From positions 1 to 64,000 of the forward strand of contig NZ_VAUV01000004.1 of NCBI RefSeq assembly GCF_005780165.1: DNA of 64,000 nt, given 5' to 3'. The position numbers and the translations under genes were made by a program. Origin of the DNA: Phragmitibacter flavus (GTDB lineage: Bacteria > Verrucomicrobiota > Verrucomicrobiia > Verrucomicrobiales > Verrucomicrobiaceae). The notes beneath the pieces are model-generated. The model ran no database searches. It was not told the DNA's origin and saw only the letters and a program-made list of their open reading frames with translations. This document shows, piece after piece, positions 37,131 through 45,906 of this stretch (within the stretch, counting starts at the first letter, position 1; the number at the start of each line of letters is the position of its first letter).

Positions 37131-38087
37131 CTAACTTTGAGCCAGGGGACTCTTGCGCATGTTCAGCGCTTTCCTCACCAGCCACACGGTCCAGAACGGA
37201 ATGTTAACGGCATAGATCCACATCATGGATTCGTGCTGTTGGAAACTGAGGCGCATGGTCAGCGTGATGATGAAATGCATGCCGATCACAAACAAGCCGG
37301 TCCAAAACGACCAGGCACGCCCGAAGAGCAAAGCGATAGCACCAAGCTCGGCAATGAGGCCGGGGGTGTAACACATCATGCTGAACCAGGGGTTGTGAAT
37401 GGCGAAGTCGTTGAGTTTGTCCGCCAGGTTGGGAGGATTGGAGACCAGCGCGTTATGAAAATGCTGCATCTTGATCTTCTCAAATTGCAGGGGCATGTAT
37501 TGCGAGTTCCAGATCCATTTGCCTTCGCTGATGATGAGTTTGGTGAGCCCGCACAAAACATAGTTGGCCGCAATGACCTGAAGGGTGACGCGGGTGGTGA
37601 AGCTGTGCAGCAGGCTGGGACCGACGGCAAAGTTGGTCAGCCGCCTTGGATTGCCGATCACCCACACCCACGAAGCCAGCGCCTGGGCCAACAGCAGCAG
37701 GGTCATCATTTGGTAATAATGACTGAACGAGCCAAGCGAGTTTTGCAGGGTGCAGGGAATCAGGTAACAAACAAACAGCGCGGTTGAAGCGACAGGGAAG
37801 GCAAAACCGCTCACGTAAAGAAAGCAGGCGGCGATCATGGTGAGCCGGATGGCGCTGTAGGCATCGGGTTGAAGCGCCCAGGTAAGGTCGACCCATCTGG
37901 CGATGCCGTTCGGAAACGTGAGTGGTTCATCCGCATGCGGGAGTCGACCCAAAGCAGGGAACCGGGTGTAGAGCAGCCAGGCGAATCCGATCCGCATGCA
38001 AAGCGTTTCCCACCAGGCGAAGTGGATGTGCGGCACGATGTTGAACCGAGATGGAGCGGGTGTGGAGGAATCAATTTCAGTTTTCAT
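37131..38087 (-). CDS. HTTM-type multi-pass membrane protein
   Basis: 318 residues with about seven hydrophobic helices. The arrangement fits the HTTM (horizontally transferred transmembrane) domain shared with vitamin-K gamma-carboxylase: WWETLCMRIGFAWLLYTRFP at the start, LIPCTLQNSLGSFSHYYQMM, NYVLCGLTKLIISEGKWIW, and GLIAELGAIALLFGRAWSFWTGLFVIGMHFIITLTMRLSF. Nothing shows a carboxylase active site with certainty. The start ATG overlaps the stop of the upstream gene (ATGA), and the upstream protein looks like its dedicated partner. The function is unknown. Confidence 0.75.
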   Translation of the reverse strand: MKTEIDSSTPAPSRFNIVPHIHFAWWETLCMRIGFAWLLYTRFPALGRLPHADEPLTFPNGIARWVDLTWALQPDAYSAIRLTMIAACFLYVSGFAFPVASTALFVCYLIPCTLQNSLGSFSHYYQMMTLLLLAQALASWVWVIGNPRRLTNFAVGPSLLHSFTTRVTLQVIAANYVLCGLTKLIISEGKWIWNSQYMPLQFEKIKMQHFHNALVSNPPNLADKLNDFAIHNPWFSMMCYTPGLIAELGAIALLFGRAWSFWTGLFVIGMHFIITLTMRLSFQQHESMMWIYAVNIPFWTVWLVRKALNMRKSPLAQS

Positions 38088-38686
38088 TCGTTGCCCTCCT
38101 CTTGATTTTCGTCATCGGCACTCGGTGGAGGTGGCGGGGGCGGAAGGGAACCTTCAGGAGCATGGGGCATGTTGGAAAGATCGATGAGGGCACCTTCAAA
38201 ACGATCGCGGCGGATCTCATTGTTCTCGCCGTAGGAGAGCACCACCCGGACCAGACGCATTTTGCCGTAGTCGGTCTGCAATGATTTGGTGAGCCGCTGG
38301 GCGAGTCGTTCCGTCATCAGGACGGCTGCGTTTGCGACGGACTGCTGCTCAAACACCGGGCGCATGGCGCGGGTCTGGTCGGTCTTTCGCAATTCGGCAT
38401 ATTCGCGTTTGCGCTCGCTGTTGAACTGACGTTTGAGGCGCGCGGAGGTTTCGCGGAAGAGAAAGGCGGGAATGGGATCGCCCTTCTGATCCTCAAAATA
38501 CACGTAGTCGACGTTCTGGGCGAAGTCGCCATACATCGGCCAGTGGGAGAAAGGAAAATTCTCCTTGGCTAAATGGCCGATGATCATGCTGAACACGAAC
38601 CATGGCCAGTATTTTAACAAATAGAGCACCCCGTCGACGGGACGCTTGATCCATGGAGATTGGAGGGTGGCTTGAAGGGCGGACAA
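38084..38686 (-). CDS. Membrane-anchored partner of the HTTM protein (hypothetical)
   Basis: About 200 residues. One membrane helix, VLYLLKYWPWFVFSMIIGHL (~20-39), is followed by KENFPFSHWPMYGDF, a motif often seen next to HTTM genes. A charged helical region (LKRQFNSERKREYAELRKTDQTR) and a Pro-rich tail (PPPPPPPSADDENQEEG) complete it. The start is uncertain: the frame opens with TTG at 38686 and the first internal ATG is only at residue ~36. It overlaps the HTTM gene by 4 bp and is divergent from the SGNH lipoprotein gene. Confidence 0.65.
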   Translation of the reverse strand: MSALQATLQSPWIKRPVDGVLYLLKYWPWFVFSMIIGHLAKENFPFSHWPMYGDFAQNVDYVYFEDQKGDPIPAFLFRETSARLKRQFNSERKREYAELRKTDQTRAMRPVFEQQSVANAAVLMTERLAQRLTKSLQTDYGKMRLVRVVLSYGENNEIRRDRFEGALIDLSNMPHAPEGSLPPPPPPPSADDENQEEGNE

Positions 38687-38864
38687 TGCGAGGGTGGTTG
38701 GGTGAAAGTGCGGTTGACAAAATGAGGCGCAGGCTGGGCGAAAGGCAAATGCGGCGTGAGTTAATTGTGAACGAATTGTAGCGGGGTCAACCCTAATTTA
38801 AATGAGGGCAGATTCCAGTTGCGAGGCGGACGGGCTGGTTTTTTGTGCGTATTCCCTCTCTCAC

Positions 38865-40268
38865 ATGTTTCGCTTCCCCAATTCATTTTTTTACGCTGTC
38901 GGTTTGATGGTGGTCGCGATGTTGACCTCCTGCGACGGGGACACGAAACCGAAGCAGGAGAAAGGGCAAGAGCCACCGGTGGAGGAACTGTATGGCGGAG
39001 TCGCCAAGGTGGAGGCGGTGCGCATCGCTGCCTCCAAAGGCCGCACAGCGGAGGACATCGCTCCGTATGATGAAGCGTTGGCGTGGCATGAGTATGACGT
39101 GAAAAAGGTGTTGGGTGGCAAGCTCGAAGGACAGCGCATCCGGGTCGCTCACTGGTCGGTGGTGCGGGGAAAAACCATTCTTCAGGACACGACCATCGGC
39201 CAGCAGGTGGAGATGACCATCAAACCTTTCGATGAAAAGGTGGGAAGCGTCGAGGATGTCGCGGTGGATGATGAGCTGGACATTCTTGCTGAAGAACCCC
39301 CAAGATATCTCGACCTCAAGGTGGTGGCGGAAGGCGGGCAGACGCCGGAAGCTCTGCGATATGACTACGGAGGGCATTTTTCCAATCAGATGCAGCTCTA
39401 CTGGAAGCTGCGCCCGCAATTGCGGCTGGTGGTTTTGGGCAATTCCCACGCTTCGCGCGGCATCATCACCAGCGAAATGCTGGATGACAAAAACAAAACG
39501 TTTCCTGAAGCACTCAACATGGCGGCGGGAGGCGCCGATGGATATTTGCAGTGCCTGATCGCCAAAGAATACGTCACTCCCCTGCCGAAATTGGAGACGA
39601 TCGTCTGGATGGTGAGCGCCCGGACCTTCAACAAAGCCCGCCGCTCGAACCACCGGAATGAGATTTTTCAGGCCAGTCCGGCCTATGACTATGATCGCAA
39701 ACACTGGCAGGAACTTTGGCCTGCCCCGGAAAATCCGGCCGGCGTCAAGGTCAACGAATTGGAGGAACTGAAGTTGGTCGGCGCCGACGTGTGGGGTTGG
39801 ACCGGGCATGACCGCATGGCGCGCAACCCGGGCACGCTGGAAGAACAGGAGCCCGCCCTGCGCAAAGCCCTGACCCCGGTGCGGTATGAGTTTGATGAGG
39901 TGTTGTGGGAGCAGTTCGCGCAGATCTTGAAGGGCTTCACGGACAAGGGCGTGCGGGTATTTTTGGTGGTGTCCCCCATTCACCCCTTAAGCCAGGACAC
40001 CCCGGCGGCCGATCCAGATGGCAGTTCCCGCGAAGGATTGAAGAACACCGTGTCGAGACTGGAAGACCTGGAAAAGGGCAATCCGATGATCTGGTTTCAC
40101 GATACCAACCGTCGTGGCGCGCATCATTTTACCCACGAGCAGTTTTATGATGCGGACCACCTCAACAAGGTGGGGGCGACCCAGTTCACGGCTTGGATGA
40201 AAGACTGGATTCAGCGGGTGGAAAAACTCGGGCCGAGGCCGCCGGTCACTCCCGCTCAATCTCCCTGA
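38865..40268 (+). CDS. Lipoprotein with SGNH-like hydrolase domain
   Basis: 467 residues. The N-terminus MFRFPNSFFYAVGLMVVAMLTSC is a lipoprotein signal (lipobox MLTSC). A small beta domain (~45-145) precedes an SGNH/AlgX-like region: VLGNSHASRGI for block I (nucleophile Ser in GNSH), NMAAGGADGYLQ for a Gly/Asn block, and YDADHLNKVGA for the terminal Asp-x-x-His. Such lipoproteins are often acyltransferases or esterases on surface glycans. The substrate is unknown. Its 3' end overlaps the convergent beta-helix gene by 13 bp. Confidence 0.68.
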   Translation: MFRFPNSFFYAVGLMVVAMLTSCDGDTKPKQEKGQEPPVEELYGGVAKVEAVRIAASKGRTAEDIAPYDEALAWHEYDVKKVLGGKLEGQRIRVAHWSVVRGKTILQDTTIGQQVEMTIKPFDEKVGSVEDVAVDDELDILAEEPPRYLDLKVVAEGGQTPEALRYDYGGHFSNQMQLYWKLRPQLRLVVLGNSHASRGIITSEMLDDKNKTFPEALNMAAGGADGYLQCLIAKEYVTPLPKLETIVWMVSARTFNKARRSNHRNEIFQASPAYDYDRKHWQELWPAPENPAGVKVNELEELKLVGADVWGWTGHDRMARNPGTLEEQEPALRKALTPVRYEFDEVLWEQFAQILKGFTDKGVRVFLVVSPIHPLSQDTPAADPDGSSREGLKNTVSRLEDLEKGNPMIWFHDTNRRGAHHFTHEQFYDADHLNKVGATQFTAWMKDWIQRVEKLGPRPPVTPAQSP

Positions 40269-41566
40269 GGCAGTTCGGTATTGGAGATCCCCTGGGTGCC
40301 GGGGTGAAAGAGATTGTTGGAAAAACGCAATCCGCGCGGGGTGTTTTCTCCGCCCGCGATGATGACGGTGTATTGGTATCGCGGTTTGCCGATGGCATGA
40401 ACCAGATTGCCCTGGATGATGACGTCGGTAAGCGGTGGATCATCGGGCTGCTGACCGGTGTCGAACTTGAACGGTGAACGCTCCTCGCCCCAGATCCAGC
40501 TCGCGTCGCCGTGCCCAAAATCGGAGATGATGTTGTTCGCGATGATGGACCCGCCATCGAAATTCCCGGCGTTGGAACCTGCTCCGGGCATCAAGCCGAT
40601 GGCCCAGAGACTGTTGCGGGTGAATTGATTGCCGGTGATCAGCACATTGCGGGAGCCGTGCATGGCCTTCATGCCGATAAACGCGTTGGTGACGACGTTG
40701 TTGGACACGATGACATGATCGCTATGCAGGTCAATTCCCTGAGCGGCATTCTCCACATGATTGCCGATGATGCGGGTGAAATCACTGCTGGTCGGCGAGG
40801 TCACAATGATCGCCGATCCCTGCTGCCAGGCATCGGTGTATTCCGCATCCCAGGTTTGCTGATTTGTCACTCCCCCCTTCACCGCGTTCTTCTTCACGAA
40901 CTTTCCGAGTTGGTGTTTCTCCTTGATCTCCGGAGTCGGAACAAGGTGATCTTCGATCACGCGATTGCCTTCGATCAGGGTTCCGACGCTGTATTCCACA
41001 CTGATGCCGGTGCCATCGGTGCAGTTGAAAGCGTAACCCCAATCCTTGCTCCCAGTGCGATCATCGATGGACAGCCTCATGTAGTTGCGCACCAGACAAC
41101 GACTGATCCGGCTGTCGTTGCATTCGCGCAGCTTGATGGCGGAAGAGCGCGTTTGATTGTCGATGATCCGCAAATTCTCCAGCACCAGACCTTTGCATTG
41201 AATGGCGACAATGGCCTCGTGATCCGTCACGGCCTGGTCCTTGGAACGTGCCAGGGTGAGATCGCGGATTTCAACGTCTTCGCTGTTGCGGATCTCGATG
41301 ATGGGTTGATCAGCGCGTTGCTGAATGATGCGGCCCGGACCGTAGAGGCCTGAACGGGTGCCACGGATGACGATTTTTTCGGTGATGATGTGATCGCCAG
41401 CGGGAACGAAAAGTCTTTTCTCGGGATTCGCATTCAGCGCTTCCTGGATGTTCGGATAGGTGGCCACCGACTGTTCGTTTTCAGCAAAGACCAGGGTGCC
41501 GATGCCAAGCACGAGCACGACGAATCCAGATTGCAGCCTGCGGATTGTGGGATGGCGCGACATCAT
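40256..41566 (-). CDS. Exported right-handed parallel beta-helix protein
   Basis: 436 residues. A signal peptide (~1-28, ending VFAEN) is followed by ~15 beta-helix coils of ~22-25 residues with N-N/N-x-(I/V) patterns: VEIRDLTLARS, LVLENLRIIDNQ, VIVSNNVVTNAF, VLITGNQFTRN, SIIANNIISDFG. This is a pectate-lyase-like fold with NosD/carbohydrate-binding repeats. No catalytic triad of a named polysaccharide lyase family is obvious, so it may be a glycan-binding or glycan-degrading protein. The next gene on this strand is the hydantoinase gene 57 bp upstream. Confidence 0.78.
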   Translation of the reverse strand: MMSRHPTIRRLQSGFVVLVLGIGTLVFAENEQSVATYPNIQEALNANPEKRLFVPAGDHIITEKIVIRGTRSGLYGPGRIIQQRADQPIIEIRNSEDVEIRDLTLARSKDQAVTDHEAIVAIQCKGLVLENLRIIDNQTRSSAIKLRECNDSRISRCLVRNYMRLSIDDRTGSKDWGYAFNCTDGTGISVEYSVGTLIEGNRVIEDHLVPTPEIKEKHQLGKFVKKNAVKGGVTNQQTWDAEYTDAWQQGSAIIVTSPTSSDFTRIIGNHVENAAQGIDLHSDHVIVSNNVVTNAFIGMKAMHGSRNVLITGNQFTRNSLWAIGLMPGAGSNAGNFDGGSIIANNIISDFGHGDASWIWGEERSPFKFDTGQQPDDPPLTDVIIQGNLVHAIGKPRYQYTVIIAGGENTPRGLRFSNNLFHPGTQGISNTELPQGD

Positions 41567-41623
41567 TGGCAGTGAAACGACTCCTGCCGGTCACCTCTTG
41601 CCTGATAATCAAAGATCGGATCG

Positions 41624-43003
41624 TCAGCTCCGGGTGGGTCGTTTGAGGAATTCACCACGCGTCGGATTGCCGACGAACTTGCCATTTTTCACCGCGACCT
41701 GACCACGCACGGTGACAGTGTCGGATCGGCCATGAAGCGGCCAGCCTTCAAAAGCGCTGTAGTCGACGTTCATGTGCTGGGTTTTGGCGGAGATGGTGCC
41801 GGAATGGTTGGGATCAAAGATGACAAGATCAGCGTCGGCTCCGGGTTGGATGCAACCTTTCCTCGGAAAGAGTCCGAAAAGTTTGGCGATGTTGGTGCTG
41901 GCGATGGCGACCATGGTGTGGAGGTCGATGCGACCCGATTTAACGCCGTGGGTGTAGAGAAGATGGATGCGTTCTTCGAGGGAAGGAATGCCGTTGGGGA
42001 TTTTCGTGAAGTCGTTCTCGCCCATGTGTTTTTGATCGGCAAAATCGAAGGGCGCGTGGTCGGTGGCGACGGATTGAATGAGTCCGTCGCGCAGACCGTT
42101 CCAGAGGATGTCCTGGTTGGTTTTGTCGCGAAGCGGCGGCGACATGACGTATTTCGCGCCTTCGAAGTCGGGGAGTTCCGCGTAGGTTTTGTCGAGGACA
42201 AGGTATTGGATGAGGGTTTCGACGGAGACCTTCACACCACGCTGCCGGGCAGCGATGGCATTGGCCAGGGCTTCTTTGCAACTGAGGTGGACAATGTAGG
42301 TTTCGGCTCCGGTGAGTTCGGCGAAGGTCAGGAGGTGGTGAACCCCTTCGGCTTCGACGATCGGCGGACGGCTTTCGTGGTGCTGGCCGGGATCGGTGAG
42401 TCCGGCGGCGAGGAGCTCCTTGCAGCGCTCGGTAACGAGGGTTTCGTTCTCGCAATGGGCGGTGACGATGACGCCGAGTTCGGCGGCAAGCTTAAGGGTG
42501 CGGTAAAGTTCGGTGTCGTCGATGCCAAAAGCACCTTTGTAGGCCAGAAAGATTTTGAACGAACTGATGCCTGCAGCGACGATTTCGCGCAGTTGGGCTT
42601 CGGTTTGGTCTTCGAATTTGGTGACGCCCATGTGAAAAGTGAAGTCGCAGGCGGAACGTCCTTCGGCCTGCGCGAGCCAGGTGTGGAACCCTTCGAGGGT
42701 GTCATCGCTGCGGGCGGGACAGGCCATTTCGATGAGGGTGGTGGTGCCACCGAGCAGAGCCGCCTGGCTGGCGGTTTCGTAGGTGTCCTTGGCGTAGGTG
42801 CCCATGAAGGGCAGGTAGATATGAACGTGTGGATCGATGAAACCGGGGAAGATGTATTTGCCGGTGGCGTCGATGACTTCAGTGCCTGGCGGTGCCTCGA
42901 TGTTGCGGTCGATTCGCGTGACGGTGTCACCTTCGCAGTAGATGTCGGCGATGTAACGGGAGTCGGCGGTGATGATTTCGCCATTTTTGATGAGGAGAGA
43001 CAT
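41624..43003 (-). CDS. hydA: Dihydropyrimidinase / D-hydantoinase
   Basis: 459 residues. It opens the ring of dihydropyrimidines or hydantoins in pyrimidine catabolism. The binuclear zinc site is complete: DPHVH (His59, His61), the carboxylated lysine K150 in SSFKIFLAYKG, HCEN (His183), VHLSC, and ATDHAPF (Asp). Tyr155 (AYKG) is the substrate-binding tyrosine of the family. The ATG at 43003 gives the standard MSLLIKNGEIITAD. No beta-ureidopropionase or dehydrogenase gene is adjacent. The upstream region carries a terminator-like hairpin that points the other way. Confidence 0.92.
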   Translation of the reverse strand: MSLLIKNGEIITADSRYIADIYCEGDTVTRIDRNIEAPPGTEVIDATGKYIFPGFIDPHVHIYLPFMGTYAKDTYETASQAALLGGTTTLIEMACPARSDDTLEGFHTWLAQAEGRSACDFTFHMGVTKFEDQTEAQLREIVAAGISSFKIFLAYKGAFGIDDTELYRTLKLAAELGVIVTAHCENETLVTERCKELLAAGLTDPGQHHESRPPIVEAEGVHHLLTFAELTGAETYIVHLSCKEALANAIAARQRGVKVSVETLIQYLVLDKTYAELPDFEGAKYVMSPPLRDKTNQDILWNGLRDGLIQSVATDHAPFDFADQKHMGENDFTKIPNGIPSLEERIHLLYTHGVKSGRIDLHTMVAIASTNIAKLFGLFPRKGCIQPGADADLVIFDPNHSGTISAKTQHMNVDYSAFEGWPLHGRSDTVTVRGQVAVKNGKFVGNPTRGEFLKRPTRS

Positions 43004-43129
43004 GGAGCGGATGGAAAAGAAAGGTTTAAAGTCAGAGGGGCAGATTTCGTGCCGTCCAAGGGTTGAGTCGATTCACCGTGATCAAAATGAAATGGTTGCA
43101 CAAGATGGGGTCAAGAACACTGTGAGTTT

Positions 43130-43152
43130 GCCCGTTCAGCGGGCGTTTTTTT
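43130..43152 (+). terminator. Terminator-shaped hairpin directly before a start codon
   Basis: GCCCG-TTCAG-CGGGC (43130-43144), then G and seven T, ends exactly before the ATG at 43153. A 12-codon frame (43087-43125, ATG to TGA, MKWLHKMGSRTL) ends 4 nt before the stem. Shape and position suggest attenuation of the beta-helix gene, or else a misplaced start. Confidence 0.6.
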
Positions 43153-45894
43153 ATGATGCGGTTTTCTCAAAAATTTTCCAAGTGGGTTTTCGTGATTTTG
43201 TCAGCGGGCATGGGTTCGTTGGGTGCAGCGGAGATTGTGCTGTCTGTCGATGGAGACATCAAAACACCGGAGGCAGCGAGAGACGCGGCGCGGGCGGCGA
43301 CGAAGCCGGTGAAGGTGATCGTGCAGGGCGGACGCTATGAAATGACCGGTCCCTTGGTATTGGGTGCGGATGATTCTGGAGTGACCTGGGAGGCGGCAGC
43401 AGATGCAAAGCCGGTGTTCTCAGGGGGGAAGAAGATCGGTGGATGGACCAAGGTGGAGGGCACGGAAAATCTGTGGAAAACGGAGGTGCCTGAAGTGCGC
43501 GATGGAAAATGGTATTTCCAGCAGTTGTGGGTGAATGACCAGCGGGCCACCCGGGCGCGCACGCCGAATGCGGGGAAGGGATTTTTGCACATGCGGTCCC
43601 AGGCTTCTTCGGAGATTTTTCCAGCGGAAAAGCCGGGGGATGAGAAGTGGGATCTGGCGCTGAAGTATTCAAGTTTTGTGACGGATCGCGAAACGATGGA
43701 TCTCTTAAAACAGGTGAAGGACGAGGAGTTGAGCGATGTGAGCATCACCATTCCGCACACCTGGGACGTGCATCATTACCGGGTCAGCAAGATCGACCTC
43801 GGAGCCCAGGCGGTGTTGATGAAGGGTCCAAAAATTCGTGAGTTGCTGACTTATGAGCCTGATGGTCGATTTTTTGTGGAGAACTATCGCGCGGCGTTGG
43901 ATGTGCCGGGCGAATGGTTCATGAATCGCAAGGGGGAACTTTTTTATCTGGCGTTGCCTGGCGAAGACATGGCGAAGGCGGAGGTGGTGGCACCGGTCGC
44001 GGAGATGTTGGTGAAAGCAGCGGGAGTGAAGGATCTGACGTTCAAGGGGATCGCTTTTGAGCATCAACAATGGGTGATGGGACCGGATGGATTCGGCATC
44101 AGTCAGGCAGCCCAAACGATGGGCGCAGCGCTGGAGTTTGATGATTCGGAGCGGATCACCTTTGATCAATGCGAGATCTCGCATGTGGCGGGTTACGCAT
44201 TGTGGTTTCATCAAGGATGCCGCGAGGCGTTGGTGCAGCATTGCCACATCCACGACTTGGGGGCGGGTGGCGTGCGCATGGGGGCAACGAGCAAGGGCGC
44301 GCAAAATCCGACCAGTTTTGTGACTTTGGACAACAACATCATCCAACATGGGGGACGCATGTTTCCCGATGCGGTGGGGGTGTTTATTGGCCATAGCTCG
44401 GACAACCGGGTGACGCACAATGACATCGGCGATTTTTATTACACGGGGATTAGTGCGGGATGGCACTGGGGTTATGGCGAAACGGTTTCTCATCGTAACT
44501 TGATGGAGAACAATCATATCCACCACTTAGGCTGGGGATTTACCAGTGACATGGGCGGATTTTATGGATTGGGCGCGGCGTTTGGGACGGTGGTTCGGGG
44601 GAATCACATTCACCATGTGTCGAGTTATCGTTATGGCGGCTGGGGGTTGTATACCGACGAGGGCAGCGCTGGCGTGGTGATGGAAAACAATCTGGTGCAT
44701 GACACTAGCGAGAGTTTGTTTCATCAGCACTACGGTTATTACAACACGGTGAGGAACAACATCCTGGCGTTCGGTGGCAAGGCACAGTTGCAGCGGAGCC
44801 GCAATGAGGCGCGATTAAGTTTCATCGTGGAACGCAACATCATCGTGTGGGACCCGACCAAGAGCGAGTTGTTGCACGCTGCCAAATATAACTGGGATTT
44901 TGTCGAGTTGGAAAAGCGCAACAAGGGTGAACCGGCGCAGAGTTACATCATGCGCAATAACTTGTATTGGCCGGTGACGGGCAAGATGCCGGAATTGTTG
45001 GCGAAGACATGGACTTGGGATGAATGGCGCAAGACCGGGCGCGATGCAGGATCGGTTGTGGCTGATCCGCTGTTTGAAAACATCGAGAAGCGCGACTTCC
45101 GTCTGAAGGAAGGCAGTCCTGCTTCGAAGATTGGATTCAAGCCTTGGGATCTGACGGTGGCCGGGGTGCGCAACGATGGTCCGCGTGGCAAGGAATGGCG
45201 GGCAAAGGCTTTGAAGGGAGCCCAGTATCCGAATTGGGAGGTCGAGGCCAAACCCTGGCCGTCGCCGCCTTATGAAGTGAAACTGGAGACGTTTGAGTAT
45301 CGCAGCAAGCTGCCTCCCAGTTTGTTGAAGCAGAGGACGCATGTGGAGGACAAGGGAGATGCGATTGTGGTGACGGACGAAGCGGCATCGCCCATCGCGT
45401 TGCCCGAAGGTGCGCCGGGCGGCAAAGCGAAACGGAGTTTGAAGCTACAAGATGCCGAGGGACTAACCCAGAGTTACAACCCCCATTATCAACTGATGCC
45501 GGAATATGAGGCCGGAACCGTAACCTGGAGCTTCGATGTGATGGCAAAAGAAGATGCGCCGTGGTATGCGGAAATGCGTTCGCCAACGGAAGGCCCCGAT
45601 TACAAAGTAGGCCCCAGACTATCCTGGAAAAACGGCAAACTCATGGCCGGATTGGGAGACAAGTTGAAGGTGCTTGATTTGCCCGCAGGAAAGTGGGCAC
45701 GGATCGAAACCACGGCGGTCTTGGGTTCGGGTAAATGGGATTTGGTGGTGACCGCCGAAGACGGAACCAAGGTGATCCACGAAGGGTTGGCTGCCCAAGA
45801 GGGTTGGGCCGTGGCCAATGTGGTTTTGTGGAGTTCAATGGGGACGACGAATACGGCGGTGTATTTGGACAATTTGAGGTTGTTCAGAAAATAG
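43153..45894 (+). CDS. Large exported right-handed parallel beta-helix protein (possible glycoside hydrolase)
   Basis: 913 residues with a signal peptide (MMRFSQKFSKWVFVILSAGMGSLGAAE). Residues ~25-330 are a leading domain with ARDAARAATKPVKVIVQGGRYEM and GEWFMNRKGELFYLALPGED. That layout, followed by beta-helix coils, recalls GH141-like glycan hydrolases. The beta-helix (~290-600) shows coils such as FDQCEISHVAGYALWFH, VTHNDIGDFYYTGISAG, ENNHIHHLGWG and RGNHIHHVSSYRYGG, with Asp/Glu-His clusters typical of active faces. A C-terminal beta-sandwich (~720-913, WSFDVMAKEDAPWYAEM...NTAVYLDNLRLF) may bind carbohydrate. The terminator-shaped hairpin abuts the ATG. It converges with the kinase gene 12 bp away. 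Confidence 0.78.
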   Translation: MMRFSQKFSKWVFVILSAGMGSLGAAEIVLSVDGDIKTPEAARDAARAATKPVKVIVQGGRYEMTGPLVLGADDSGVTWEAAADAKPVFSGGKKIGGWTKVEGTENLWKTEVPEVRDGKWYFQQLWVNDQRATRARTPNAGKGFLHMRSQASSEIFPAEKPGDEKWDLALKYSSFVTDRETMDLLKQVKDEELSDVSITIPHTWDVHHYRVSKIDLGAQAVLMKGPKIRELLTYEPDGRFFVENYRAALDVPGEWFMNRKGELFYLALPGEDMAKAEVVAPVAEMLVKAAGVKDLTFKGIAFEHQQWVMGPDGFGISQAAQTMGAALEFDDSERITFDQCEISHVAGYALWFHQGCREALVQHCHIHDLGAGGVRMGATSKGAQNPTSFVTLDNNIIQHGGRMFPDAVGVFIGHSSDNRVTHNDIGDFYYTGISAGWHWGYGETVSHRNLMENNHIHHLGWGFTSDMGGFYGLGAAFGTVVRGNHIHHVSSYRYGGWGLYTDEGSAGVVMENNLVHDTSESLFHQHYGYYNTVRNNILAFGGKAQLQRSRNEARLSFIVERNIIVWDPTKSELLHAAKYNWDFVELEKRNKGEPAQSYIMRNNLYWPVTGKMPELLAKTWTWDEWRKTGRDAGSVVADPLFENIEKRDFRLKEGSPASKIGFKPWDLTVAGVRNDGPRGKEWRAKALKGAQYPNWEVEAKPWPSPPYEVKLETFEYRSKLPPSLLKQRTHVEDKGDAIVVTDEAASPIALPEGAPGGKAKRSLKLQDAEGLTQSYNPHYQLMPEYEAGTVTWSFDVMAKEDAPWYAEMRSPTEGPDYKVGPRLSWKNGKLMAGLGDKLKVLDLPAGKWARIETTAVLGSGKWDLVVTAEDGTKVIHEGLAAQEGWAVANVVLWSSMGTTNTAVYLDNLRLFRK

Positions 45895-45906
45895 CAACGC
45901 CAATAC

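Noticed and set aside
36941-37207. Plus-strand 88-codon frame after lysS
   Set aside because: It lies wholly inside the palindromic element and the end of the convergent gene, and is rich in Cys/Arg without a family.
41732-43066. Plus-strand 444-codon frame
   Set aside because: Shadow of the hydantoinase gene, whose metal ligands are all present on the minus strand.
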